NCBI GenBank assembly: GCA_030490835.1
Contig: CM059975.1
Span: forward strand, 50,273,174-50,337,173
Direction: 5' to 3'
Length of the DNA: 64,000 nucleotides
Source of the DNA: Annona cherimola
Lineage: Eukaryota; Streptophyta; Magnoliopsida; Magnoliales; Annonaceae
Positions within the stretch are counted from its first letter, which is position 1, and each line of letters begins with the position of its first letter. The notes beneath the pieces were generated by a model, which saw only the letters and a list, made by a program, of their open reading frames with translations, was not told the origin of the DNA and did no database searches. This document shows positions 36,001 through 51,000 of this stretch, piece by piece. Position numbers and translations under genes: made by a program.

Positions 36001-39000
36001 GAACTAGAATCTAAAAGAGAGCGGATGCTCGAAATTGTATTGGATATACAATAGTGGAACCCAAGACACAAGGGGTGTGTGCTTGGAAGAAGGGAGTAGG
36101 CAAGGTTGCCCGAACTACTATATATTGTTATCTCTTATGTGGTTTAATTGCTTGCATTTTATATTCTATTTGTACTCTCTCATTCTATCCCCTAGCGTAT
36201 TTCATCATAGGGGATTAAACTCACAAGGGGTTAAGCCTTAAATTATTAAAGAATTTTTAAAGAACCCAATTCACCCTCCCCTCTTGAGTTTTGCAATAAA
36301 CTTGGGTCCAACAATAGTGACTTGGTAGATCAACCCAACAAGTTGGATAAACTGACTCATAACTGGACTCAATTTGGAAAATCCAAGAGTAAGATCAATA
36401 TAGAACATGTTTGATCTCCAATGTTCCATGGAGAACGAGAAGCTGGCAATCTCTTCTGTCTAGCTTAGAGGGGTTGTAGGTCTAGGCTACAAGCAATGAG
36501 ATTACAATGAGATGACAAGAAGATTAAGGTCGATTATGCCTAACTAATTAAGCTTAATAGTCATTAGCACTAATGACAATAATTAATATTACTTGTGCAT
36601 TCTAAACTATTTTGCCCAACAATCCAAAGTTGACAAACTTGACCAATCTAATCATCTCTATGGGCCATTCTAATGGTTGTGGGATCACAAACTCAAGCCC
36701 TACTAATGGGCTCTTCCTTGAAGATTCATCTACTTTGCCCAACACACTTGCTTTGAACAATGAGAAAATGATGAATCTGAAGATTTCAATGAGAAAAATC
36801 TTGGTTTTAGGAAGGACTAAAATTTTGAGGGCTCTTTTTGAGTAGGATTTTGTAAGAGCATCTTCCCTAAATGGGTTTCGACTTCTCAAAACACCATTAA
36901 TGGAGGATAGGTGATTTGGACCCAATACAACACATGCATGAATTCATTTTCTGAAAAGAGATTTGAAGAGTTCATGCCAAGGACATTATCTTTTCCATCC
37001 ATTTTGGGGATTCAAAATCTACAAATCAAGTCATCTTCTTCAATGGATGGTTTGAAGCTCTAGTAATGGAGGGTCTCCTCTTTTCCCACGAGCTAAGAGC
37101 TTTAGAGCTGTTCAATGTGAGTTCTAGCTCTCCATGTTCAAGGTTTCAAGGCTCCATTGAAGCTTTCAAGGTTGCCTTCTCCCTTGCTACAAAACCCACA
37201 ACATCAGATGGAAAAGTGCTATCTAGATACCACAAGAGGCATTAGCATAGCCCTTTCCAAAGATCAATAAAGCAGCATGGCCACCATGGAAAAAACAGGG
37301 CTCTTGCCTCATGTAGAGGAGGCAGGTGCAGCTTCACTCATCTGTTTTGGCTCTCTTGAAGAAGAAAAAGATAGGAGAGCAGATTGCTGACCAATGGAAA
37401 GAGCTTGGTTTTGGGTTTCATGCCCTTCTGTATCGGTTTGGACTGCCGTCCAACAAAGCCAGATTGTATTTTGGCAGAGTGGAACAATTGAACTTTGAAG
37501 AAAAATAAATCTTGGTGGAGTTGGACTGTGTTGCTCAGCCATGTACGACCCCAATGCTGGCAGAGTTGAGCATATGGGGCCAGCCTGTTGTGTGTTTTGC
37601 TATATCAGTACTGTTTTCATATTGGTGGTGTTGGGTATCCTCAAATCAGTGAAGCTAGCCTTGAAATAGAAGACAGAGCGATTCAGAGCCTTGACCAAGA
37701 TGATCAGCCATGCTGATTTTGTACTTGGCTGCACTAAATATGGAAGAAGTGTTGAAGCAGCTCATCAGCATTTTCGGCATGCTTGGGATGGTGGCAAGAG
37801 TTCTGTTGTCTTAGCGTTAAACTGTTTGCAGAGTTACTGGTGTGTATGGCTTTGGTGGAGTTTAGAACCCTGGCCTCAGAGTTGGCAGAGTTAAACACTA
37901 GAAAGTTGGTGAAGTTGAGCGCCTTCCACTTTTGACATTGTTCAGCCTGGCAATGTTGGGAGGGGTTCGGCATATTTAACCCTTAAGTCTGGGTATTAGC
38001 TTACCCTTGAGGTTTTAAGATTGGCATGTCTAACCCTGGAATTCTGAAAATTTTGCTAATTGAACCTTGTGAGTAGATAACGTTAATGACATAGAAAATT
38101 TCCAAATTTCCCTTCACGCCCTTAGGGTTTGATTAGTAAAACTTTGGAACTTCCAAGGTTAGATATGCTAATACCAATTCTTCAGAAGCTAATAAGCTAA
38201 TACCCAAACCTATAGGATTGGATATGAAAAAAGCCCAATGTTGAGCAATTGAATGCAGTAAGAATTGGCTGCTGCCATTGAGAATTTTGGTGGAGTTGGG
38301 CCAAATGTGTGATTTTGGCAGCAATGAACAACAATGCAATTGATAGGTTTTCAAAATAAAATAAACAAAAACTTCAATATACATTCATAGCAGCCTTAAT
38401 TTTTCTTTCTACCATGCCTTAATTTTTCTTTTCGTCCACGTAAACATGTTGCATTGTCCAACCATACTTATTTGCATAGATGCCCTAGTCATTTTTAGAC
38501 TTTGGAGCATATAGGCTCCAACTATATGAACCAATGGTACGATAATTTTAGTGGGTCCCACCACTTGATGACATTAATTTAATTAGCATCTAAAGAGAAT
38601 GTATGCCTCCAATGTGATATCTTCACTTTGATACCATGTAAATGGAAAAGGAAGGAGACCCACTCTTCACGAAATAGGTTGAATAGGCGTTTCCACCATC
38701 ACCATTCATAGTCATTAACTTAATGTGCTTTCATGGTGCAATTAATGCCATGAAAACAAAATGATGGTCGTTTAGACACTAATGCCTCCTCAGAATGGTT
38801 GGTAGATATGGAAGACTTTAAATTGGTATGAAATGGACAATACCCAACAACTAAGATTCACAAAAATGAAACTTCTTAGCTACGCCAAAGGCAATTGGCA
38901 AGAGGTTCTAGACGAAACAAAAGTCTTGCAGCTGACTGGACAAACGTGGAAAGCATGGCACAGTAATCCTATTCTGCTCTACATGAAAATCTGATCCTGA

Positions 39001-42000
39001 TCTTTAGGCTAGGGAATGGCAATAAGGTGGAATGGCGCTTAAGAAATATCCGAGCTTTCTATACTCCAGTTGTAGCTGACAGAGAATAGCGAAAGGCACA
39101 TTCTACTGACCTTTACAGTGGACTGAACTATAAACTGCACCCCTCGGATTCCAGAATCATTCCTGCATTCATCGCATTATAAAAGCTGAATAAATGAAAG
39201 TAGAATTATTAACGTGATAGAATTATCAAAAGTCTAAATGCAAACCTCTGCATGAGCACAACAATGTAACCAAGTTGCTCAACTGTTCTAAGCTGATGAA
39301 AGGCAGGCTGCTTTGCAATAAGAGCAAAAAGTTGTAGTTTCACGTTCAACTGGAAATTGTCTTGATGAACCTTGAATATTTTCATTGAGTGTTAGACAGA
39401 TTTAAGTAGAGAAGATAAATAAGGAATTCAAGTACCTAAATAGCAAATAAAGAATTCATGGTATATGTTCCTAAATTGTATAACTAAGATTCACATTACC
39501 GCAGATATCATATTCGTTCTGGGTAGGAACATGTAATATGTTTGATATGTGGATTATAGTTAAGTATACAATAGATCCTTGTCTTGCAATAGTATTTTGA
39601 TTAGTTCTAACTTAAGGAAGATTTATCCTATTGAAAGTAACCATTTATACAAGGGAAAATTCCAAACACAGACTACATATGACGAAAACACCAAAAGCAC
39701 TCACTTCTTATTGAAAATGTCGAATATACCTACATTATTTGACAAATATTCTAGATTGCCATTATAGCGTCAGAAAAATGAACAAGTAGGCACCTTCTTC
39801 TCTACCTAATTGAGTAATGATTTTAGCTTTTGGAACAACCAAATGTATCTTCGGGAAAACATCAAAATATTTAATATTCAAATATGCAGCCAAATGATGA
39901 GGATGGATGGCATCATAAAGAACCCCAAGTTGAACCTATTGTGTTAATGGATTGGGACAACTTGTGAATCCGCCTGCACAACCCGTTTATAAATGTATAC
40001 GGATTGATTTTTTTTTATAAATAAATGAGTTGTGATCCATCAACCTGCTTGTCCATTTAATTAAATAGTAGATTTATAACTCATCAACCCATTTAATGAT
40101 CCATTGGACCTGTTCAACCCACTAACCTGTTAATAATCTCTTAACGTGAACAAGTGTGTGTCAAAATACAATATTTAACTGTACTTGCTTTAGTTTATTT
40201 GGTAATGGAAAGTCTTGCTTGGTGCATCCTTATAGTATAAACATGTTATTGAATTTTGTAACGGTACTTTTATGTTCAATTGAGTTGTTAATTGGAAACA
40301 AAATAAAATATTATGTGCGTCTTGGAATGAGAACAAACAAGTACTAGATTAGCCAAAAATTTATTAAACGGATGTTCATATTGGAGCATTTGTTTCCAAG
40401 CTAATAAAGTATGTTTCTAATTTGTCAACATATCTTTTTCATTTATAAAGTATAATAATTTCATACATTAGTAATAAAAAGACTTTAAATTAGCTTGCTT
40501 TCAACCTGTTTACAACACATATAGACAACTGATTAACCCGTTTATTAAATGGATTAAGGTTGAAATTTTTTTAATTAGTTAATAAGTGGATTAGGGTTGA
40601 GTTTTTTTTTAATGAGTTAGGATTCAGGTTATACTCTAAGCATCCCAACCCAATCCATTAACATCCCTAGTACCTGATCCAACTTTAGGCCATTGTGCTG
40701 AAAAAATGAACAAATAGGCTATTTTAAGCTCAAATATTGAGAATTGGCTTCAACTTTTGAACCACCAATGTTTTTTGAAAATGAAAGCCCAAAAAACCTA
40801 AACATCAAATATCCAGGCCAAATGATAGTATAGAAGGTCCATTTGGTAAAGGAAAATAGAAAAAAAATTCTTTACCCCTCCTTTTCTCCTTAATTTTTCA
40901 CATCTTTCTGTACAACTATGCTATCTATTTTAAATTTGTTCTCTACTCCTAATCATTAACCCTATCATATCACATCATTAACTTATTTATTTTAGAAAGG
41001 TTCTCACCATAAGTATTCCTACATTTAAGTCATTGCTTAATGTCTTAGGTCAAAGTAGCTTACTTGGTTACTTTTTTCAGCTCCATGGTCTGAACTGGGT
41101 CAAGCTCTTTGGGTCTTTTTATACAATTTAGGATTAATTTTAAATATACCCACTACATTTGCCCTTAATTACAAATATACCTACTAAGTTTCAAAACTTT
41201 CACATACACCACTAGATATTTCATTAATTTCAAATATAACCAATGTGACAATTATGAATGTCTAATAACTTTAAAATCCCAAAATACCCCTGATTAATCT
41301 AACATTTATTGTGATTGGTGCAATATCCAGACCGTTAAAACTCATCCTGTCTAGCTTTTCTCTCACATTAGATGTGTTTCTATCACATTGTTCAACTTTT
41401 GTCGTAGTTAAACAACTATTATTATTAAATAATAAGGGGTGTTTTGGACATTTCATATGAAGGATAAAGGCGAATTTTAACTATGTTTGACAGGATGGGT
41501 ATGGATGAAATATATGTGAAAATTTTCAAACTTAGTGGATATATTTGTAATTAGCAAATGTAGTGGGTATATTTGAAATTAACCCTACAATTTATTGTCC
41601 ATCATTTGGGCTAGATATTTGAATATTAACCATTGTCTAGGTTCATTTATTGAATGATTCATTTGGTTGTTCCAAAAACTTAAGTCATTATGCAATATGT
41701 GAGAACAAAGGAGCCCGCTGATGATTCATTTGGTCATGTTTTCAGTTTGATGGTCATTCAAACAGAATTTAGCAATACTGATATATCTGGAAACATGGAA
41801 GTTGAAATGGGATAATTAAGAAACTGGCAGTTAGAGGATAATGGAAGAAAAAAAATAATCTCGTACTTTTCAGCAGTTAAGGTATGTTAGATTTCAAAAA
41901 AAAAAAAAAAAGTTTTGGATTTAATTATTAGCAGAATCATACTATAGTATGGTTCAAGTTTTGATTGATTAAGATCAATCTTTTAGTTAAGGATCACGAA

Positions 42001-45000
42001 AAAAAAAAAATTCTAAGAAGTATAATCGAAAAGATATTTTGTTACATGCAAAGGGGGTGGCAGGTAGTTGAATAATGCCTGGGGCCCAGGGGCCAGTTGA
42101 GTCAGGGAATGAAGTGAGAATTGCCAAACTCTCTAAAAAGCCGATCAGTTGAGTTAGAAGTAGTCAACTAAATGACTAAACAAAGAGATGAAGAATGGTT
42201 GATTGGTGGCCAAGTGGAATTTAGCGAGATTTCTTCAGTTGACGATCAAGACTAATTCCACTAAGCATGTTTTGACAAATACTATGAAAAACCAACAGTA
42301 TGATGTTAATTATATTGTATTCCATAAAGAATGTTTTGCTACTATGAGCTCAGAAGAAAATGGTATAAGTAATCTAATGATACTCAATATCAACAGGGTG
42401 TGGCAGCCACTTGTTGTTTGTATTATTAATTACCATTCATTTCGAGTGACATAGGAGCATGCACCTAATTATCTGCTTAAAGTTTTAAAATAGACAATGC
42501 CATGCATGGAAGATATGCTCAACAAGTATTACCTGAATATAGTGAACAAGTGCGGAATTCTCATCACAACTGTTCAGACACTCGACAGGGTAAAAGTAAC
42601 TTGTGCCTTTCTCAAGCTTAATAATTCTATCTGTCAGATGCTGAGATGGGAACAAAGGCTTGCTTCTAGGGTGGTGTCCCTTAAAGAAAACATCTTCAAC
42701 ATGTTGAAGTACTGACCCAGCTTCATCAGGCTTGATATTTCCTGACAAATATGGAAAGTAACTAATATAAATTAAGGATGAAATGTCCGGCTTAAAACTA
42801 CATCTGATGAAGACTGAAGATGTGGGACCATAAACCTGCCGCATAACACTCCAAAAAGACCGTCGAGAGCATGCGAGGTGAGAAGTTCTCCAGATCACTA
42901 GCTTCAACATGTGGAAGAACTTCAAAATGTTCAGTCCAAGGCCATGTTTTATCTTCTAGTATTAATGAGCAGTAATACATAGCCTGCTGATAAGGCTGTT
43001 GAAACTTGAAATTTTGGTACTCCTTTATCACAGTTTCCTAATTCAGAATGCACATAGAGAATGATCAGATAAAAAACCATCAGAAGCATTTTTCTGCAGA
43101 AGGAAGACAATGTGAAACTTTCCAGGCACATAAAAGTTGACAGATCAATTTTATACACAACACTAAAATTCTAGCAATATAAAGTTCATTCCTTCAAACA
43201 TTTCATATTATTCACACTTTTATATTTCCAAATATCTTTTGTTCAGCCATTGTCCATGTTTTTCCTTGAGGATGAGAATGTCATCAAAGGAGGAATTCAG
43301 ATAGTGATAAATGTAAACTGAAGAAGTAATGATGTCAGTAGAAAGAATAGGGGACAATCTCATCCATGAAGCAAATAAAGGCACAAGTGGGGACAATGAT
43401 AAGGAAACAATAAGATTGTTATGGGCATGCAAGGAAGATATAAGCCACACAAATTCTCAAATGCACCTAGTCATTTCACTTAACTAATTAAACCTAGAGC
43501 ACACAAACAGATTGATACAGATGAATTGGTTCTTCAATCCAATAGCAAACCAAAGCTTTCAAAACCACAGTATTTTCTAAAGCTTCATTTGCAATTAAAT
43601 AATGAAATAATCAAGACTATGAGATTCATATTCAATTGTCTCCTGGTTTTGACCTCTTCAGTTGAAAAAAACTAAATTTTCTGCATTGGGAATATCTCAA
43701 ATCATCTGCAATTATCTCATATTAATGCAAAGGAATCAATGCACTTTTCTCAAATGAAGATGGATTGTTGTAGAATCTAGTCCCAACGCCATACAATATT
43801 TGGCCCATATGTATATGCATGCTTTCACCATAGGGCTATCCAAATTAGATCTTCAGGCAAACAAATTCACCTCCAAACACCATTTGGTCACAGCATTAAA
43901 TTAATTGCCTAGAAAGCAGGATTGTATGGAATAGATAACTGGAAGGTAAAGAGGAAGCTCAGTAATATATGATCATCCCAATAAGTGACTTGAGTTATGC
44001 AAGTAAATATACAAAAGTGATCGTTCATGGATGACCGAGGTATCCTGGTGAATTTATTTTCATTCCACTTTTTCCAGTTCTGTTAGTTGTTGACTTATGA
44101 ATTCTCAACTATTCAATTATGAGCTCCAAGTTGGTTGATTCAGATTGAATCTAATTTATAGAACTAATTTTTCTACTGCATGTTAGATATGCAATAGAAA
44201 AATATGGGTTGTAATGACAGATTAAACAAACTTCGCTATTGCAATGTTGTTACGACTGCTGGGTTATTTATTTACTTAATTGAGGAAGAATTGGAATACC
44301 ACCTGGTGCACATCCATAAAGGATGTAAATTCCATATGGGCATTATGAATTCATACAACATGTGCAACATGTCAAATAGCAAACATGAAAAAAACAAAAC
44401 AAAAAAACAGTGCTATGAATATCCACCATCCATATATCTTGAATGTGAAAAGGAAGGGTACTGTCGATGAAAGGTGGAATTAATAGACAACCAAGTAACT
44501 TGAGTTTACAATGCAAGTGGAATTAATTACCTTGATCACTGAAAACCTGTCTGGTTTAACCTCAAATTGTGCAATCTTCCCAACAATCGTCTCCAATAAA
44601 ACCTTCATCTTGTGATTATAACCAATGACAATCAACTGAATAAAAAAAGAGTTAGCTTAAACAGATCCTCATCTTGTGACCACAGTTAATCACCACTGAC
44701 TAAAAATAAATAATTCGCATAAATATGTGCAGATATGAACACATTCATCAGATGAACAGCACAGTTACATGTAATTTTTGTGGGAAAGTGACAAAAGAGG
44801 GGCATTTATTGAGCTTAGCATGACTGAGCACGAGGACTCAAGAAAGCTGTAGCCTGCAAAAAATGCCTAAAGAGAAAATAAAGTACATGATGAAAATGAA
44901 GAAAAAGAACAAACAGATTTAGTGCTCGATTTTGATTCATACAAATTTGGAGAAGATGAGGAAGAAGATGATGTTGCTATTGGAAGTCATGAAAAAAGGG

Positions 45001-48000
45001 TAGCATCATCATGTGTTAGTAGTAAAACATCATTTTTTCCTCCAAATAAAACAAACCAAAAAGGGCCTATGAACCTATGGAAATATTTTGTACAACAGAA
45101 CCATAGAAGAAAAGAAAAGCAGAAAAGGGGCAACAAACTACTATAAACAATGTGTACAAGAAAGAAGCAAGAGAGTGTACATCTAGACAATGTAGGGATT
45201 CCATTTAATGCTATCAAATATGATAGTTTTGCTGCAGGTGTGGAAGCAATTGGGCAATTTGCCCCAAGAATGAACCCCATTTCCAATCATGAAGGTTCCC
45301 TTCTTTAAATGAGTTGGACACCACAACTAATTTGATGAAGCTACAAAGAAGAATGGCCTAAAAATGGATACTTTATCATGGCAGATTGTGTAAGGACCAA
45401 AGAGAACTTTCATTGATTTTTTGGAAATTATCCAAACGGGACAATGTTTATGAAATCAATAGATGATTTGGCCTATTCATCCGGAAAAAAAAAAAAGCAG
45501 ATGATTCTGCCTTTGCAAAGACTAGTGAAAAAGTGATTCAATCATTCCAATAATGTGATGAAAGGTGAAACATATTTTTTATTTAAATTTATTTTTCTAC
45601 TATTAACAACAGGGAAAATGGATTGCACAAATTGATGTGAGTTCTTCATTAGCCTCCAATGAGATATATCTATCAGGCAGTGGAAAAAACTAAAAATGCA
45701 ATTGCAAAATCTTTTCATGAAAATGAAGATAAATATAAAAATATTTTTATAGTCATTAATAAGGGGTGGACTGTTCAACTTCATCAACCATTGCATGCAT
45801 CTAGATACTTTTTAAATCTGGAATACCTCTATGCAAATCCCAACATTGAACATGGTAGAAGGGTAACATTAGATTATATAACTGTATATCAAGGTTGCGA
45901 CCTGATGAAGTTGTTCAAGATAAAATTGTAGTTGCATCGGCATTGTATAAGAAAACTGAGGGTCCTTTTGGGATAAGCACAGCTATAAGGCAAAGAAACA
46001 CTAAAGCAACAGGTAATTACATTCAGAAATTAAATTTCATTTTCTTATTCAAAATATTCTTACCAACAAATTACATTTAACAGTTGAGTGGTGGTGTCCT
46101 CACGGTTCTTCAACTCCAAGCCAATAGAAGTTTCCTCAAAAAATTATTAGCTTTATTTGTAGCTCTTTTGGATGTAAATGAAAGTGGAGTGTATTTGAAA
46201 ATGTAAGTACTTACTATTAAGTTATTAGACTTTTAAATTAATATTATTGATATCAAAGAAATAGACTAAAGCTAGCTTGTTTGAATGACTTGATGTTTAT
46301 CGAATATAACAGAGCACTTAAGTGATGATACAAGTCACGTGATACAATTGATCCAATCAAATTGAAAGATATTGATGATAGTAATGAATGGTTGATTGGA
46401 AACACATAGACAGAACTAGATGCAGATGAGATGGAGTTCCTAGTGTTGAAGAGCCAATTTGTTGTTTAGAACAAATTCTACACCAAGATCTTCAAGTTTT
46501 GTTTCATCTTCTTCAATAGATATAGAAAATCAAAAATCAAAAAAAGATGTTGAAGGATATAAATCTGATGATGATGGAGGTAATGAGATATTTGTGGATG
46601 ATAACTGGTAGTTTCTTAACACTTTTTTTTTTTGAAGTATAACTTAATGACTTATTTGGCGGATGATGAACTTTGAATATCCTTTGCATCATGAATTTAA
46701 TGGTACTTTTGAATCATATTAATTTGTTGAATTCGAGTCCATAATAGTTTTATTATGTTTTTACTCTTGATTATGGTAATTTTAGCACGTATTTGTCCAT
46801 AATAATTTTATTGTGTTTTTACTCTTTTGTTTTCTTATAAATTTTATATAAGTTGCGTCTTGCCTTAATCAAGCACACGCCTTGGAATTGCACTTTATAC
46901 CTAGGCCCCAGGACCCCCTCGAGCCTAAATGCATCTTTGGCAAATATTTGTTCAACAATGCTATGAACAACTGATTAGACTAGCTGGATAAGAAAGAACT
47001 GAAACTGATGAAGATCATGTTGACACGCGCCAGCTCCATAACTATTCGAGGTGCAATCATAGAAATTAGGGTTTATTTTTTATGAACTATTCAGATTATA
47101 AGGTTTTTATTTTTCTGTAATTATTTTTTAGGGCACAAGCTACTTGTTGCATAAGTTAGTCTAGTGCGCAAGTTTACTTATAGGGTAAGTTTGCAAATTG
47201 CATAAAGTTTTACATTCTTAGTCCTTAAGTTACCTTTTCTATAGGGTTACAGAGGTTTTATCTAAGACGACTTATTTTGATAATTGATCTGAGATTTTAC
47301 TTTCCCCAAAAATTCTCTGCTCTTCCTCAACCCTAATTCTTCTAGTTCCTTTCTCTTTCTTCCCTTCTTTTCCTCTTGAGAGGATCCTTCCTCTTTCTTC
47401 TTTCTTCTTTCTTCTTCTCTACTCATCCTATATCAGAAACACATCTTGATCTGATCTTTACCGGTTCCGGTTATACCTATTTAGCAGGATGAAACCAGAA
47501 TAACCAACGATCTAGTCAGATTTCAAACCATCCAACTGAACTGATTTTTAAAATATTCAACCTATGCTGAACCACTGAATGAAAGGAATCTACATGGGCG
47601 CCTATGTCATAAGACACAACAACATTATTAATAGGAAATTAGATTTTTGATCCATACGCCAGTGTTCAGAAAATATGTTTAGTTTCTGAACTTCAGCTTT
47701 GGAAATAGGAAACTCAACGTTAGCCATAGCTGAGGCCAAAGATGCATTGATTTTCTAAAAGGTAAGGGGATACCCAGCATATTGCTGATTCACAAAACAA
47801 AATTAAAAAAAAAATTCAATTCTTCCATCGACAGTCATCCAACTACTGATCTCTTCATCAAGAGAGGGCTAATTACATATTTCTATGTAACCCTACTTTT
47901 CTCATTTGAATATTACTTTTAACGTTTCCACATACAATCTTTCATTTACTAATATGCAACAACCCCTTGTCTAATTTCTTTATCCAAATCCAATTCCATT

Positions 48001-51000
48001 AGATGCTTCCGGACATGCCCAAATTGTTTGAAACAAAGTAGACATGAGCAACATTTACACAATGATAAAGGCTATAAGACAATGGATCTCTAATAAAAAT
48101 TATTTTTGCATCCAGAAAATAAATAGTAGTCTTTTCTATTTTTTTTAATTACATTGTGCTGTTAAAATATTGATAAACCAATGTTTTAGAATGCTTGTTA
48201 TCATGGATATGAGAAAAGAAATATGTGCATTGTGCACTTTACAATGGGTTGGTTTCACTGCCAACAATATTCTTTTAGAAACTAACCCATTCATCATATT
48301 TATCAACTATGTTTTAGTTATCACATGAAAGAATCATCAAGATTGAATAAAAAGGTAGGCCCCGATTGAATACAAACTCATGAGATTACTTCAAAATCTA
48401 TTGCAACCCACCCATCATCCAATCACAATGAATTTTCATATCCTAGCTAAAAATAGTCAATAGAGATAACAAACGAGATCATCATCATCATCATAAGTCA
48501 TTTCCTACCTAGGTGGGGTCGGTTGTATGGATTCTGTTGCGCCATTCTTATCGATTAGAGACTAAATTTTCAGTAATTTGTAATATTTTCAAATCTTGTT
48601 TAATTACTTTCATCCATGTTTTTTTGAGGTCTTCCTCCCATTCTCCTACCACCTTCTACTTTGATAGACTCTGCCCTCCTAACCGGTGTCATTTCATATC
48701 TCCATTTAACATGAATATTAAAGAATAAATAATAGATGGGATGAGTTAAAAAAAATATGTGAAAACACACCAGTTCCAAATGTGGAGTCTGTTCCAAAAG
48801 AACACAAGCCAAGAAATATTAGTTCACTATTTTATTTTTTAGTGCAATTGTATAATAAAGTGATCCATGAATGCTTATAAATTAAAAAGTGAAAAGTTAC
48901 TAATAAATATTATGGTTTTTAACTACTATTGTTCGCACGAACTTATCAACAAATGCTCTTGAAAAATATCAAAAAATCATAATTTTTTGTCAATCTCATT
49001 TTGAATTATATTTATATGTACTATCATATTTATTTAATTAACCATATTTTCAAACTATAAAATCATTAGTTTGAATAGGATTCTACATCCAAATAATTTA
49101 GAGAAGCAGCCTCTCTATTTTCAGTAAGGGATTAATTTTGAAAAAAATAATGTTAGGATAGTATAATCTCATTACAAAAATATTACACCGATTAAAAACA
49201 TGTATGCCAAAAATATAATAGTAATAATAAGAATAACAACAACAATCATCATCATCATCATTTGAGAGTAAATATGTAGTCATAAAAGGTTTTTTTCGAA
49301 TGATACCAAGTGTCAACTATCATTTTGTGGACAGATTGGATCTTATCCAATTTTTATTTTTGATACATATTTTTTTAATCTTATCAAATCTTTAGAGTGG
49401 GCTTCACACATCATTACCATGTTTGCTCCACCCAACTAATCACGTGGAACTACTCACATGGAATCATTACCCATGTTTGGTCCACCCAAAAAGTTGCATG
49501 GAATCATTACCCATGTGTGTGTCATGCAAATAGAATGTTGGAGACTTACACATTCTAAAAATTCAAAATCATTGAAGTTAACAGTCAATAAATAACAATT
49601 AAACTTCTCTAAGGAAATATTATGGTAATAACCAATCTACAGACTGTCCAGTGCTCGATGTCCAGAAGAGAGAATTGGAAGCAAAATTAAACACAGGACA
49701 ATCAAGAACCATTTAACTACAACTGCTTGAGGGTAGCTGCATTGTCTAAATCAATAAATGCATGGTGTAATGTGAAGTTCAAAATAAGAAGACTACCAAT
49801 ACCAGAACCAAAAGCAGACATGAATGAGAAGAACCAACTTAATCATGCCAAGCATTCGTATCTCAACGGACACTCAATGATGGCTAGAAATGCATAAACA
49901 TGAATCATGGGCCCAGAAAAACCAATCTATTCCTACTGGGGATGCATACAAGCCTACTATTACAACAGTGGCAGTTAGATTATTGGTGCCTTATTGGTGC
50001 CCTTAGATGAGCCATGATGATGATGCTGATGTAGTATACATAAGGCCATTCAATAGTCTGCGACTTTTGAGGATCTACCATAGCAGTCTATCCAGAGAAA
50101 AGAAGAATAAAGATTAAGGGGACAGAAGAATTTTGAAAAAGAAAGATTCCTATTTTTCATTTTATTTTTATCCCAATCTACCTAGACCAAGTCACTTTTA
50201 CAAGAAAGGAGAGAAACTTTAAGTCACTTGCTAAAATTTTATTCCATCATCACTGTATCTTGTTTCCCACTTTAGAGGAGGAAACTGCAGGAATCCTACC
50301 GCACAGTCCTATCACTTGAGCAATGTCAATGTCATTGGTAAATTCATGAATGTTCCTATTATGAAGTCATGCATATTTTGCCTTTAAGTTTTACCAACGT
50401 GTTTGGAATGCTTACAAAAATACCCTTGTTTAACCATATATTTTTTTAAATGCCAAGATCATTGTTTCCAAGTTAATAAATCGCCTTCACAATTTTAGAA
50501 AAGCGAAGTTCTGTTGGTGAACTCTTATCGTGGTTAAAAGTTATAGGCAACTAGGCATAGCTATGAATACCCAATATTAAAGGAATAAACCACTCCAGTT
50601 ATACAGATGATCCCCTGAATCCAAATTGAAATAATGGAGGAAACAAAAATTACCTGAAATCCAATGTCAGTGCTGTGTATCCCATAATAAAGACCAGCAA
50701 CTTGAGCATCATAAGCTGATATGTTGACAACGGCAAATTTAGCATTAATATCCTTGTTGAGTACACAAAATGATGGATCCTAACTTACTTTATATGCATG
50801 CGATGGAAGACAGAAAAGTCACATAACCTATGACACTAAAGAGTTTGTGTCATATGCATTATTTCTATTAAAAATACATGTCAATATATGCGTTGTCTAA
50901 AATATTGAAAATCGAAAAAGCATTTCATTGCAAAATGTATTTGATCAATGAGAACAAAGCATGTGACTGTTCCAACAGGCCTATGTGGCCAATCAACGAG

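Larger units (their letters stand above)
30582..39110 (-). other. IDE: IDE-like intron, 8.5 kb, transposon-rich
   Basis: Largest intron seen. It holds a fold-back Mutator-type MITE (32130-32993), a Tourist MITE (33564-33844), an 81-bp tandem pair (34321-34482) and a copia solo LTR (35031-36313). The stretch 36314-39110 has no recognisable element; parts of 37.4-37.9 kb repeat a short GGCAGAGTT-like phrase several times. Confidence 0.85.
39371..42532 (-). other. IDE: IDE-like intron, 3.2 kb
   Basis: Contains a probable hAT-type repeat (39945-40670), a degenerate Tourist-like copy (about 40850-41030) and a Mutator-type MITE (41131-41585). Two A-tracts lie near 41897-41911 and 41998-42010. Confidence 0.85.
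44636..50653 (-). other. IDE: IDE-like intron, 6.0 kb, hosting a dead hAT element
   Basis: Holds the hAT transposase remnant on the opposite strand (44770-46620), a dispersed repeat at 48480-48720 and short CAT/ATA microsatellites near 49200-49262. The interval 46930-48480 includes a pyrimidine-rich stretch (47290-47440) and nothing I could identify. The interval 49320-50650 shows nothing recognisable. Confidence 0.85.

Noticed and set aside
36602..36925. 107-codon minus-strand frame and an overlapping 77-codon plus-strand frame
   Set aside because: They lie in an IDE-like intron, have no recognisable family text and lie opposite each other; chance open frames are likely.
37309..37973. Cluster of 60-80-codon frames on both strands
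   Set aside because: No domain or conserved phrase; located inside the 8.5-kb intron and associated with a weak short repeat.
48513..48812. Short frames on both strands near 48.6 kb
   Set aside because: They lie within a dispersed repeat known by its phrase near CAT microsatellites; no protein family recognised.
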